A DNA stretch of 64,000 nucleotides from Vanilla planifolia (lineage: Eukaryota; Streptophyta; Magnoliopsida; Asparagales; Orchidaceae), in NCBI GenBank assembly GCA_023846275.1, contig CM043869.1, positions 36,792,737-36,856,736 on the forward strand, given 5' to 3'. This document shows, one piece after another, positions 1-13,100 of this stretch; within the stretch, counting starts at the first letter, position 1; the number at the start of each line of letters is the position of its first letter. The translations under genes were made by a program, and so were the position numbers. Under the pieces are notes generated by a model that had not been told where the DNA came from, did no database searches, and saw nothing but the letters and a program-made list of their open reading frames with translations.

Positions 1-1159
1 AAGAACATGATTTTGAAGTCAGTGAAACCAAATGACTCCTAAGTTTAATTTTAATCATTGTCCAAACAGGAGTTTTTTTTTAATTTATAAATTATTTTGA
101 AATTAGGGCTTTGTTAACATCCACATTGTAAATGGTTGAGTTGTTTTTTTCTTTGATGTCATTTCCAATGAGATGAGCAGCTTACAACCATATTTTTAAA
201 ATTTATGAGTAAATGTTTTTAGTATTTTCTTACAACCACATTGTAAATGCTTGTAGTATCTTTGTGGCTCACTATCATTGCATTGCATTTATTGAGATTC
301 CATTAATTTGTTGGTCATCATAAAATTTAATGTGATTACTGTGACATTTAGAAAGTAATGTTTTATCAAATCTGCCATTGGAAGAACAAGATTATGTTTG
401 GTTTCTGTTGTAAGTGTAATGTTTATATTGTGGATAGTTTTGCGACGAGTATGGCTATTTATGTTTATTCCCAATATTTGCTCCAGTATATATGCATAAA
501 TGTTTACCAACCTTGTTTAATAGATGAACCATGGGGTGTGAATGCTTCTATTCAGCTGTTAACTAGATACAGCCCATCAATGTTGGTTTTGCATTGTTAA
601 ACTTCCAAGAGCTTTTCAATTTTGTTGTTTGTGCTATTTTACAATAGTCCATCCAAAAACATGACGCCTCTAATAAATGTGGTTTCTGATGTTCATGTTC
701 ACATGGAGATGACTTTCATCTATAATTATCTTATTGCAAATTGCAAACGAATATTGCATGATATTTTTATGATCTATATCGTTTTCTACTTGTAATAATT
801 TTTTTTGATGTCACGATGATTTGATGTGCAGATTTATCCATTGCACATTTGTTGTCATTTTTGTGGGTGGACATAATATTATATTCTGTTTGGCCCTATT
901 TTTCTTGTTTGGATCACAGAAATGCTCTTTTTAAAATACGAGTATGAAGATTGCTATGTCAGTACAGATCACTATATCAACTCATCCATAGGCCCTATGT
1001 TGATAGAAGCTTCATGAACTGTATTTACCCTCGCTTTTCAGGGGATAAGAATGACATTTTGGCTTCACCTTTTTTGGGTTTTAGTGTACATAATTAAAGT
1101 TGTTTTCAAGTCTTAGAAGTTCTCTTACAATGATTGAATATATTGTTTTCTGTTTTCAG
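1..1159 (+). other. Intron of the PCFS gene (upstream exons outside window)
   Basis: AT-rich, T-rich DNA without a coding segment that fits the PCFS family. It ends in a good pyrimidine-rich acceptor with AG at 1158-1159. The reading frames here are short and T-rich (for example 358-600) and match nothing I know. I read it as the intron before the first PCFS exon in the window; the left end of that intron is outside. Confidence 0.6.
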
Positions 1160-4100
1160 TGTTTATCTCGAGCAACTTTTACTGAATTTCATTTAATTAA
1201 TATCATGAAGGGCAAGGGAGTGATTGGTGAAGACAATGATGATGTCATGCCAGTTGATAGTTCAGAAAGGTCTGTCAGAATCCCTACCCTTGGAAGTGCA
1301 GGGCAATTGGGTGAATTATCTAATAAGATACCAGTATGTTCTTTTGTTTCGCTTGTTCTTAGTTTTTGATATTAAAGCATCCACATAGCAGACTGATTAA
1401 CTTTTTTAAACTACTAAAACTAGCCTTTTTTTATTTTTTGAATAACAACTCTCCTGGTTGTTCAGCACCCTCAAAGAGAACGTGTACTCTTTGAGGACAA
1501 AGGTTACAAAGAGGTGAAAATTCCTAATTTTTCTGCTCAACTTTCACGGCAAACAGACTTGGGAAAAGGAAGAAATATGGCCCGAGTTAAAGAGCCAGAT
1601 GAACTTGAGAAACAGTATTTTGGACCTAGTGGAGCAGTGGAATCTATAGCATATAGAAATGGTTTTGACTCAAATCTTGCTTATGGAAGCTACAGAACTT
1701 CAGGATCATCTCCAAGTAATAGCCAGATAACTTCAGTTCATCTGAACAGTTCGAACAAAATGGACAGACCATCATCTAAAAATTGGAAAAATTCAGAGGA
1801 AGAAGAGTACATCTGGGATGTTACAGGCCACAGATCAGTGGATTATGAAGCATCCAACAATTCTATTAGAAGCAGTTGGAATGCTCATGATGACAAGCCA
1901 ACTAGTTTACAGAGTCGCAAATGGATGCATGTGGAGAATGAGCAACCGGAATCTCAATGGAATAAGTTTGATGCTTTTTTACCAGTTTCAAAGGGTGATA
2001 GAATGGAAGAAAAAGTACCTCTGTCTAGAGTATGTAGCATCCTTATGCAATCTGAAAATCATGGCATTTATTTTATTTTACTGTTACTTATTTCCTTATA
2101 AAAACTTTCCTTGTGTGCCGTGTGCTTGATACTGTTTGCTTCCCAAATTTACTTCTAAATTACATGGTACTTCTTATTTCACAAGTGATCTGCTTCTAAC
2201 TCCAGTTAATTTGTTCTGATTCTTTTTTTGCTTGTGGTTTTGTTGTGTTATTTGAGCAATGGAGAATATATGAGCTAGTTTTTTTAATATGAAATTTACT
2301 CATAATATTTACTAGTGGAGTTTTGAATATGAAATTTACACTTAATTTCTTGTAGTAACAATTGAATCGGTGTTGTTTTATGGAATTATTTGCAAAATTT
2401 TTATATATATATATATATGTGTGTGTGTTTTCTTTGCAGGAAAATGAAACAACCTTTATGCAACAACATAATCAGGACTTTGAGATGAGAATAAAGAAGG
2501 ATGCATTTCATCGTTATGGAACTCCACTGCCTGCTGGTGGGATGGTCTTTAGTTCAAGAGCTTCAGGCAAAGCAGAGGAAAGATCAACGCCAATTACTGG
2601 TGCTTTGTCAACAGAAGAGAGTTCATCCTTGCCCACATCTCGGTTTCAATTATCTACTCTTCCTTCGCAACTGGCCCCTCCCGTGGATGGTTTAGGATCT
2701 TCTAGACTGCTTGGACAGCAAGGGAAGCTATCCCTGCGCTCATCATCTGCTTCCCTTGAACAGCAGCAAAAAAGTAGTCTAATTGACCAAGAACAGCTTC
2801 CTGTATTCACATCTGAAATTGGACAGAATTCACGCCAGCTATCGGACTTGTTTAAAGAGGATCAGTATACACCAGTTATTCATGATTCTTTTATGTTGGC
2901 TGATAGCTCAAATCAACAGGCTCATGCTTCCATAAATTCCCATGCCTCCCTACCACAGGTTTCCAAGCATTACTCATCACCATGCAACGAGCCGAGGCAG
3001 CAACTGACCTCATTGCAGCATTCTCAGACTGATCTATCAACAAATGCTGTACAACTTGAGAAATCAGCACCTATATCGCAAGTTTTTATGGTTAATAAGT
3101 CAAAAGGGTCTCCTAGTGCAATACGTTCTAAGAGTCCTATTGATGTCTCAGGTAAACCAGGCTCCACTACTCTGTCAGAGGCAAAGATGGAAATTGGTTT
3201 TTGGCAAAAAGATCCGGCAAGTGACCTGCAGAGCACTGGTATACAGCCACCCCTTCCAACTGGACCTCCACCTTCCCAAGCATTAACCTCTTCTCATTTG
3301 GCAAATTCTGCTATTGAAAAGTCCCCTTATGGCAGTGTTTCTGCTTTTGCACCTCCTTTATTAGGAGCTGCTTTGCCTCCCTTGCCTCCTGGGCCGCCTC
3401 CCCCAACAGTTTTAGGTTCTTCTCTCCAAACTAGCAACTCTGCCAGCACTGCCCTGAATCCACTTTCAAGTCTCCTGAGTTCATTAGTTGCAAAGGGCAT
3501 AATAAGTTCAACGCCAACACATTTATCAAATGTTACTTCTAGTAATGTCTCACATGAAAGCACATCTCAGGACAGTAATCTCGATCAAAGTAAATTAATA
3601 CCACCTTTGAAACCAAATGAGCTTTCATCATCTGAGCCTTCTACCACAGCAGGGGTCTCTTTGGTGCAACCCACTTCTACAAATGTTGAAACTTTGATAG
3701 GTGTTCAGTTCAAAACTGAAATTGTCCGTGAGTTTTGTCCTTCGGTGATTGCAAGTCTCTTGGATGATTTAAAATACCAGTGCAATGTATGTGGGCTTAG
3801 ATTTAGTCATGAAGAACAGCTTCAAAGTCACTTAGATTCGCATAAATCATTCAATACAGAACTTAGCAGCATTGAGAAAGCGAGCCGCAGGTGGTATTCG
3901 AGCATAGAGGGTTGGGTTTCTGGGGAATTTGAAGAGTCATATGGGCCAGTACCTGATATTTCTTTTGAAACTGCTGCTACTGAAGAGCACCTAGAGCCTA
4001 TGGTTACTGCTGATGAAAGCCAAAGCATATGTGCATTATGTGGAGAACCATTTGAGGACTTTTATTCTGTTACAAGGGATAAATGGATGTACAAGAATAC

Positions 4101-4227
4101 TGTTTATCTAAGCTTAGCGGACGGGAAATGCATCACTAGTGATGTAGATGAAACCATAGTGCAGGGCCTCATCGTTCATGCCTACTGCATATCACATTCT
4201 GCGAGTGATAGAGATGTTGCTCAATAA
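1160..4227 (+). CDS. Pcf11-like cleavage/polyadenylation factor (PCFS family), 3' part
   Basis: Nuclear factor that couples RNA polymerase II to 3' end cleavage and polyadenylation. Exons: 1160-1333, 1466-2029, 2440-4227, all joined at phase 0, giving 841 residues in the window; stop TAA 4225-4227. Seen: an acidic motif NSEEEEYIWDV typical of the family; a Ser/Gln-rich low-complexity middle; proline-rich runs such as PPLPPGPPPP near 3378; a conserved segment PLSSLLSSLVAKGIISS; a C2H2 finger (CNVC...HLDSH, about 3780-3843); and a C-terminal CALC...HAYC finger (about 4030-4185) preceded by ADESQSICALCGEPFEDFYS. In Pcf11 the segment between the fingers contacts Clp1. The N-terminal CTD-interacting domain is not in the window and should lie to the left. 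It looks closer to the At2g36480 (PCFS2-type) branch than to PCFS4, from memory of the families. The acceptor at 1160 is the least certain boundary, since its first residues look weakly conserved. The 1.8-kb last exon is uninterrupted. Confidence 0.9.
2030..2439 (+). other. PCFS intron with (TA)n(TG)n tract at the 3' splice site
   Basis: A 410-bp intron with donor GTATGT and acceptor TTTGCAG. A microsatellite of alternating TA then TG steps (about 2400-2427) sits directly before the short T-rich tract of the acceptor, where the branch point and polypyrimidine tract normally lie. No coding sequence seen. Confidence 0.7.
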
Positions 4228-6560
4228 TTTTGGTTGATACATCATTGCTGAGTGCCTTCGTTTTGGTAATTTTAACATTATTAAATATGATCACGTTTAT
4301 TTTTATGTTTATTTTTTCACATTGAATTGATAAATGTGAGCATTGCATTTAGCTAAAATTGATATTCTTGTGATGCAATTAAATGAATTGTACTTCAATT
4401 GTATAAGCAGGTGCATTACTAGTAAATAGCGAGCACTCTACACAGTTGATATTACCTGTTCCGGTGGTAATCTTCACAGGTCCATTTCTGTTTATCAAAA
4501 ACAAAAGTGATAACTGTAGAAATCTGAGATATGTTGTTAAATAAAGTTTTGTTTATAGAAACCTTATATCGATAAAGTTTGGTTGCTTCAAGTTGATATT
4601 GCCCATCTATTTCCCTTATTGTGTACATATGGGGAAAAAAGTTTTCCGTTCATGTTATGATGAGATGCCAATTCAAACTAAATCCTGCAAATAAAATAGT
4701 TTATATTTTTCCTTAAAAATAAAGTAAATCACTTCACCATATTATTCATTTTAATTTTAGCTTAATTTCTTGTTTCATCCCATATTTCAACTTTAATTCC
4801 ATTTTACTCCATATATTAGGAACACAGTTTTTGTTGTTCTTTATTATATCTGTTCTATCTAGAATTTGACAGATTTAGAATTTTAATTATAAAGTTTGTG
4901 ATTTGAATTTATAGATATTTAATTTTGATTTGTAAGCTTATAAATAGGCCTCATTGTAACATGGGTATAACTATTGATTATGTTTATCAGTAGAATTGCA
5001 TTTTTCTTCTTCCTTGGGCTTTCAGTACTCAGTGGTAACTCTAAGAGAGTTTCTGATATTAACTCCAAGACAGCCATGCCATACCAACTTTGAAATTGGA
5101 AATATGTTTAACTACGTTGCCTTCTAATCCTACCTTCTGCTATTTATTCATATTATCCTGTTGTACTAGTCTCTTTTCCAACATTGCCTTGTTTTGGTTT
5201 GGTTGCTTAGGATTGAGTTGATGTAAATACATCTTGGTGGCAATTTTAACATTTTCTAGTTCTTAAATTTTCAAACTTCTTGTTTTAGTGTCTTAATTTT
5301 TGGACTTGGTACTTAATTTTTTTCTCAACGGGATTTATATTTTTTGCTGCTCAAAATTGCAGTCATCATTTAAACCTGAAAACTTTGTGAAGATTTTACC
5401 TGCTTGAACATTTGATCATTCTTCAAGGTATTTGCATGGCATTGAAATAGTTTCTGATTACCAGTCACACATACATCATTAATGTGCTTTTGTTTTTCCC
5501 CTCAAATGTATTTCTGAAGTAATTTTCTATGGTAACCTTCTATTTACTGCTAGCTGTTCGCTTAGCCTTCTTTCCTCTCTTATTCGGTTGCCTGTACACC
5601 AAACAAATTACCTGTGTTTAAACTAGGGGTGCTTAATTGGATACTTATGTTTGTTTAAATTCAAAACTTTACTAAAGAATTTTTATTCATTTGATGGGTT
5701 TTTATGATTCATTTCATAATCATTGATGGCCTTTATTTATATTTTAGTTTCTTAAATGCTCTGATAAAAATCTATGAAACAAAAAATACTCTTAGTTTAT
5801 GCAAGCTAGATAAGATTTATTTTACACTCTGGAAGCTATCCTGTAACCTCTTTATGCTCTCTCGTGTCATTAGTTCCTGGCGATTCCAGGAAATAATTCT
5901 TGCAGTTTACATTTTCTGTTCCTACCTGCAGGTGTTACTGGGCCCTAGCAAATGAAGAAAATGTTGTGATTCATGGTTTGCTGGATTCTTTTGACGCCAT
6001 TTTGGATGTGGCACATGATGACCGAACTCGAAATCAAGAAGCCTTCTCCCTTTCTTGATGCATGTGTGCTTCACAATTGTTATGCAAGTTACTGCTGATA
6101 GGGAACAGGTGCTTATTCTTTTGGCTTATGACGCTTTGTTGTTGATGGACTTCTCATGGTAATGTGAAGCTTGCTTAGTTCCAGCGTCCAAGGATGAAAT
6201 GTTGTACAGAATCGGTAATGCTTGCATGCGAAGCTTCTGGGTTTGCAAATTTTGGTTGATGTATTCGTACCATGTCAAAGGTACAAAGCCAGTTCACAAC
6301 TTAAGTATGCTCAGTTTTGTCTCTTAATCAGACTACCTTCTTTAGAGGGAAGATTTAGCCTAACGAAGTGCGATTTTGGTTGCTGCTCTGTGGAGAAGCG
6401 TTTTCGATCCTGAGTTCTAACAAGGACACTGGAAGATTGCTCATCTTTCACACTCTTTAGAGTTATCTGCTGGATAAGATATGGCAAGTTTTTGTTTACT
6501 CGCATCAGCAATTTTGTTGAAGCTCATAGTTGATATCTCAGCGAGTGACCCAATTGAGCT
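4228..6560 (+). other. PCFS 3' flank with possible spliced 3'UTR
   Basis: T-rich DNA after the PCFS stop. Around 5930-6560 the composition becomes more balanced. That part starts after a good acceptor (CTACCTGCAG ending at 5931) and has no long reading frame, which fits a 3'UTR exon after a 3'UTR intron. No protein similarity recognised. The donor and the poly(A) site cannot be fixed from sequence alone. Confidence 0.3.
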
Positions 6561-9500
6561 TCGCTGCACCTCGATATAGACCTGTAAAAATGGAGGTAGA
6601 ACAAATAAACAGTTCATCTTTGTTGCCATTTTTCATTTTTTTTTTCTCAAAAGGCTGAAATTTTCTTGCATGAATCATGCTGTAGTTGGAGTGATAAATG
6701 AAGGTTGCTATTTTTGAATCTGTTTCCTTGGCTATTAATATTTGGTGAATTGATGTCTGAACCAAATGTTTTGCATGTTTCTGGGTATACGAATGTTGTT
6801 TGTTCCTTTTGTACTGTCTTCTTAGAATTGCTGTTTCATGTATCTTGAGAGTGAGGATGATGCAACACAAAGGTTGTTTTGAGATGATTATGAGATGATC
6901 ATGCCTGTGAGCAATAATGACTTTGAATTGATGTTATTGTTGGAATACAGAAACAGTGGTCTTTGAGAAGAACACTGGAGGTCTTCATATAAAAAATTAC
7001 ATGGTATTAACAATTTGCCATGTCTTGGTGTCTCTAGGTTATGTTATAGTGGTCATCCTTTGTATCAAGACGAACCTTTGGGATTATCTAAGGGATATTT
7101 TTAAGAGAATATATTAAGATATTGTTTTATGATTTGTTTTGAGTCATGTTTTGTAATCGTTTTAAATCATGAAAGCATATTTTTTATGAAAAAGATATTG
7201 AGAGAATTCTAGTTATACATATTTATAAATATTGGATTATTAGAAAATATGTATTTGAAGATTATTAAGAGGATATCTAAAAACTCAATTTATCATAAGC
7301 CCACTTAACTAAGCCCACTTCTTCTTCTATTCTATCTTTTTTTCATTTGATTCTTCTTATCTTTTATAGACATTTGATTTGGAGATTAAGCTTACTTTCT
7401 ATTGGTGATAGAACGAATGTGAATGGTGTAAGCACTCTAACCAAAGTAAAAAAAAAAGGCATTGCAAACTTTTACCTCAATTGATTATAGTAAAAACAAT
7501 ATGGTGAGAATATAAATGAATGAAAATAAACCTTAACTATCTTATTTTTGAGTGACAACCAAAAAAGAAGAGTATTGGCAACATCAAAAGGAGTGCTAAA
7601 AATTAGAAATAAATTTTGATGGCTTTATTAGGCTAGATAAATCGATAATCTGTTATTGTAGTATTATGGTTTTTGTATATTGTTGCAATAAATATAAGCT
7701 TCCACTTTTTAAGTTGTTATTGTAGAGTGGACTATTACTTCGAAAAGACTTGCTTTGGTTAGAAAATTGGTCAACTAAGTTAAAGGAATGTGGCTTGAAA
7801 CATATTATAACTTCTATTACTAAGATAAACTTTCCTTTATGCAACAATGGTGAAACAATTGTAGTGTTATTTGATATCAAGGAACATGTTGCATTGCTTA
7901 AGGGATTTTAGAGTACATGTTTTTAGGGAAGGTGTCCAAGGCAACCAACATACAAACTATTCCAAGGCAATCAACATATAAACTATGTTGCAAATCATAA
8001 TTTGAAATCAAATTGATCTTCAACTTTATCACAACAAATGTATACTCTTATTTCACATGCCATTCACAAGGAAAGAGATTATTGGATTCTTTTATTTTCA
8101 TTTATTATTTTCTCCATATCATTACTTTTTTTTATTTTTCATGAGTGAATGAGACGAAACAAAACATTTCTTTGACTTATTATTCTGATCCAATTAAGTG
8201 GTTTATTACATATTTCTCAAACATGGTAATAATGGATGCCTTTTTGTAGAGACTTGTGATGTTGACAACATGACGTGCTCTTCACCATGAAATGATATTA
8301 TGAGGTGTTCTCAAGGTTTTTTTAATATCGTTATCTAAATATTTTCATTACATCTTTAATTTTGAGACATTTTTCTAACTTTTTTTGTGTTGTGATTATC
8401 TTAATAAGACCTATTATTATTTATTGTTGTGCTTCTCATTTCATATTTTTCTAACATGTTCTTGTTGATCCTTGACAACTCTCTTAATAAAAAAATCTTC
8501 TCAAGATGTTTTCTTGTTAGTCTATGCCTATATTTTGTTTCTCTCTAATTGTTGTTATGGTGTTCTTGATATTCATAATATGTCTTTAAGTATTATTGGT
8601 TGTCCTTTTTGAATTTGTTTAGTTCCTTATACTTATTGGCCATCTTGTAATACACCTATTTAGTTATCGAGTCATGTTCACAAAACTTCAGTATTTAAGA
8701 TGTGATTATATTCATTTGAGTTCTTCAAGTTCATTAGCTTATCAATGTTTGATTATATTTCTTGAGTTACTCTCTTATTATTTCTTACCATGGAGATATT
8801 GTCTCTAACTGAGATGTTGCCAACCTTAACTCTTTGATCGTACTTTCTTATTGAAGTTTAACTAAGTATAGGTCATTTTTGCTTAGCATTTATTTCTTCT
8901 CCTCTTCAGTTTTGCTCATGATTTTATTCATTGAACCCTTGGCTTCATCTTTTTGTAGATCATAATGATCTTAAGAATGTCCCTTGAGACCCTCTTCTTA
9001 CATCGTCTTTTTGAGACATCTTCTCAACTATTATTCAACATTGATGACTCTAAAAGCCCTTTGTGACATGCGATCATCTTGGAGGAATCTTGAGACCTTT
9101 CCTTATCATTAGGGAACCATACAAATTGTCTTGATGTGCCCTTTAATGATTTCAACGATGTTGCACATGCCTTTATTATTACTAGCTTTGCCTTTACTAA
9201 TACTAATTTTACGCTTTGACCTCCTATTATATCATAGGGTTCAAATGATTCCAAGATCATGATCTTCTTCTACAAATGATTTAATCGCCCTTGAATCCTA
9301 ACTTCTTAGCTATCCTTTCAATGCTCAAATGTTTCAATCATGTAACATCATAAAAAATATTTTATTTATATAATATGTTATCAAACGAAATATCATTTTA
9401 TTTAAAAAAAATCAGAGTTTTATTAAAATATAAAAATTATTACATGAAAAAGAAATACAAAATATTATTAAAAAATATATATGGATTTTAGTAATGCTAA

Positions 9501-9830
9501 TTTTATTAAGATTTGATGCATATAAGTATTAAAATAAAAAGTTGTCATTCTCTGTAAAGGTACTTATATATATAAATATGTGTATATATGTATAATAATA
9601 AATCTTTAATAGTAGATAAATAAGCATCCTTAGAGAGAGTAAGAACAACAATTTAGTTGTCCAACAATTTACAATTATTTTTAAGAAAATAAAAATGAAT
9701 ATTCAAAATTGACTTAAAATCCGGCAATTCCAGCCACCCTCAAACGTTGGCTAATAAAGTGTTGTATATAATTAATTTTTTGAATTTTTTTTAAATAATA
9801 ATTCTTTTAAATTTTTGCTTCTGCTTTTTA
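6561..9830. other. AT-rich intergenic stretch, no recognisable gene
   Basis: Low-GC DNA between the PCFS gene and the methyltransferase. The short minus-strand frame 9024-9260 has biased Ser/Lys content and no motif I can name. It may be decayed transposon sequence. No RNA gene or clear repeat border seen. Confidence 0.5.
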
Positions 9831-10149
9831 AATTGAAAGGGCAAACTTGGTTTACCGAGGACAGACTAACAGACCCAAACTAGCGTCTCTGTGCCGGTCA
9901 TCGCAAGCTCCTGCTTACTGAGAGCGAATCCTCGCTGCTTGACTCAGCTAACGATGTCTCGGAATCTCCATTGCTGCCACTCAGCTTGACGAAGGGTTAG
10001 GCTTTCATAGGTTCCACGCTCCTTCTGTTCATTTGATTAAGTGGATCAAACCTTGTGCCATTCTTTCCTTTTGGGCCGGAGTATGCTCATTTGGTTGTTG
10101 AAAAAAGAAAAAAAAAAAATTCCGTTTTTGAAATCTGCATCGTAGGGCG
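9831..10149 (+). promoter_or_regulatory. Promoter-proximal region and 5'UTR of the cap methyltransferase
   Basis: GC content rises sharply from about 9840 after a very AT-rich stretch, as at many plant gene starts. An in-frame TGA at 10129-10131 lies just upstream of the ATG at 10150, so translation cannot start further 5' without a spliced leader. The start context (GGCGATGGCT) is good for plants. A precise TATA box and transcription start are not evident. Confidence 0.45.
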
Positions 10150-13100
10150 ATGGCTACAGTTGTCAGCTCTTCCCTTGCCTCGGGTACGATGGCATCTTTA
10201 ACCATAGGCAGCCGGATGGAATTTGCACATTATCGACTCTACGAGTTTGCAAAGAAGGCTTTGACGAAGATTTTCGTCTCTCCGTATGCATCGGTACGGT
10301 TTTTTCTGTCTTTCCCGCATCACCTTTTCTTTGCTTAGAACTTGCAATTTGTAATCCGCCTCAATCTACAGTAATATCGGGTTTGTTATTGTTATTAAGG
10401 TCTGTGATTTGTATTGCGGCGGCGGGACCGATACGGATAAGTGGGATGAAGCACAGATTGGTCACTACATTGGAGTTGGTTGTTTTTTTTATTATATTTG
10501 TCTTTTGATCATTACATTTATATGGCTTTGCCTATTGATTTTTCAAGTTCCAAAGACAGATTCATCGGCTTCTGGTATTAGTGAAGCTCGTGAGATTTGG
10601 GAAAGCCAAAGGAAACCATATACGGCAGAATTTTGCGAGTTGGACCCTTCACTTGTAAGTTATGGACCAATGGTTTCAGGATAGGAATAGATTTGCATAT
10701 TTTTGCTTGGAAGTATTTTGAAAACAGAATTGTCATAAAAAAGGAACTAGTGGGAAAAGCTTTTTTGAACAATCTTTCAAATGTGAAAGTAAAAATAAAT
10801 GGCCCAAAGCAGGGGTTTGCTATTGTAGAAAATTGGGTTATAATGAATTTCTCTCATTCAAGGAAAATACATGCACCCAAATATTAACATGTATCATGTT
10901 TGTGCTGACTGACTTTAGTGGCATTTGTGAATGAGCTTTGGAATTCATTACTTATGACCAGAAATTTGTTGCTCACTCACCATCATGCTTATTGATTGGT
11001 GTATGTGCTTGGCGTTTTCTTTTATATGAGTTTATGAATAAAATTAATTCAACAGTCATGGTATCTGTATGCTTTATCATTCCATAAGTGTTGGACTTGA
11101 CAAGTTGATCACCCAACATAGTTTGTGTATGATGGCTGCATATCCTTCTATGGCAGGAAAGCTTAGAAACTTGCTTGCTAGATAAGGGTATTCCAGTGGA
11201 TATTGTTTGCTGTTTGCAGCATTTACAGGTAGTTTGCTTTAAATTTTGTCTAGTATATCTTTGGTAGTATGATGCTGAAAACCTTCATATTTGCAGCTAT
11301 GCTTTGAAAATGAGGAGAGAGTTGGGACTCTTCTTCACAATGTCTCCTATCTTCTCAAACCAGGGGGATTTTTTTTTGGTATAACTCCTGACTCTTCTAC
11401 AATTTGGTAAGTATGTAAGCTAACTGTTTTCCATTTTATTCAGAAAATCTAAACCTTTTGTCACCATTATGATTTTAATTTCCTCAATATTTTAACAGAG
11501 TTCATTTTATTTCAATTGCATCATTTATTTCTTATTGGAAGTTTAGAATTGGGTTTTTTTTCCATTCTTTTGAAATAATTGATAAAGGTCATTAAGGTTG
11601 GTATTTGGAATAATGTCATATATGAACATTATTTTTCTTACAATCTTTAATACTACAATCATGTTAGGAGAGTCAAACCTTGGGTGTTCAAGTTAGGTCC
11701 AATGCACAAGTGTATGCATGCTTATTGGCCTAGGTGTCTAAGTTTGTAAAGGCGATCACTTTTATATTAAAATCACAACTTGTTGAATCTCTAATATGAG
11801 ATAATTTTTTTGTGTATTTCAACGATCTTCCTCTAATATGAGAATTCATTCACATAACATCCACACCTCCTCTCATGGACCATTTTAACCTTTCAATTAC
11901 ATGCATATTAGACCCTACTTAATTGTGTGGGAGCATCATGCAAGTCACCCACTCTTGAACTTCTTACTTAACCGTGGTAGAAGAGGGCAAGGCTTTGAGA
12001 GTACTAAATTGCATGAATCACTTGATTCTAGCCAAACAATCGAATTTGATATCACTTGTTAGGAGAGCAAGACCTTGATGCTTCAGTTGGGTGCTATACA
12101 TAATTCATTGGACATCCATCAACCCAAAAGTTTAAATGAGCATGTAATAGTTGTCATCATCATAACTTATTAAATATTTAATATGAGATAATGTTTTATG
12201 TGTATTGGAACAAATTGTTCTTTTCTAGCCAAATTTTTAGGTGCGTAATTACAATTTGTAGAATTCATGCATAATTGAATGTCATTGGTGTAAATATTCA
12301 TTTTACATGTAGCATTAATTGTTCATATTTGTTTGTAATATATGGAATTATTTTTGTATGGGCATTGTTAAGATTGTATTTACAATTTTAAAATCCATTA
12401 TTTTTGGAATCCCTTTGTTATTGCATATTAGTTCGAATGTCAACAACTTTGGAGCATTTAAATTATTTTTTGGTTATCTGGTTCCTTTTTTTGCAAGGAC
12501 TTTTCTGAATTTATGCTTGGCATGAATGTAAACAAAATTTCTATAAGTTTTATATGGATATAAATTTTTAAAAATACTAAAAAAATATAATTTAATCTAC
12601 ATGTTACTAAAGTTGATATATTAGAGTTAATCAATTTGGCTAGTACTTATCAAGCCTCTTGCATTGGTTGTCTATTAGTATAGAAAAGATGCTAAAGGCT
12701 ATAATTGTTTTGTAATATAGCTTGAAGTATGTAAAAAATTGCATATATGAGCTATCAAGGATGAAGAGATTGTGGAGAATCACTTGAAGGTGCAATACAT
12801 TTCAAGAAAAATATTAATGTTGATAAATAGGATGTAAAGGATTCAATTAAGGCATTAGGAAAAGGACAATTTAAGAAGAGAGTTAAATCACATTAGGAGC
12901 AACAATATAGAATAAAGAAAGCACAAGTATGCAATAGAGTAAAGAAATTTAGTTGGACTGGTGAGGGTAATAACAATAAAAATAGGCCATTAGAGTTTAT
13001 GCATTTCGTGGAAGATATGATTATCAAGAAAGAGATATTATCCAACCGTGGTGCAAACATGTTAAAATGTTTAAAATACCTTTGTTAAAGATATTTGACT

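Noticed and set aside
358..600. 80-codon plus frame as an upstream exon of PCFS
   Set aside because: T-rich, Cys/Tyr/Ile-heavy translation unlike the family, with no suitable splice sites.
1818..2129. 103-codon plus frame overlapping PCFS exon 2
   Set aside because: Shadow of the exon in another frame; it runs through the splice donor into intron.
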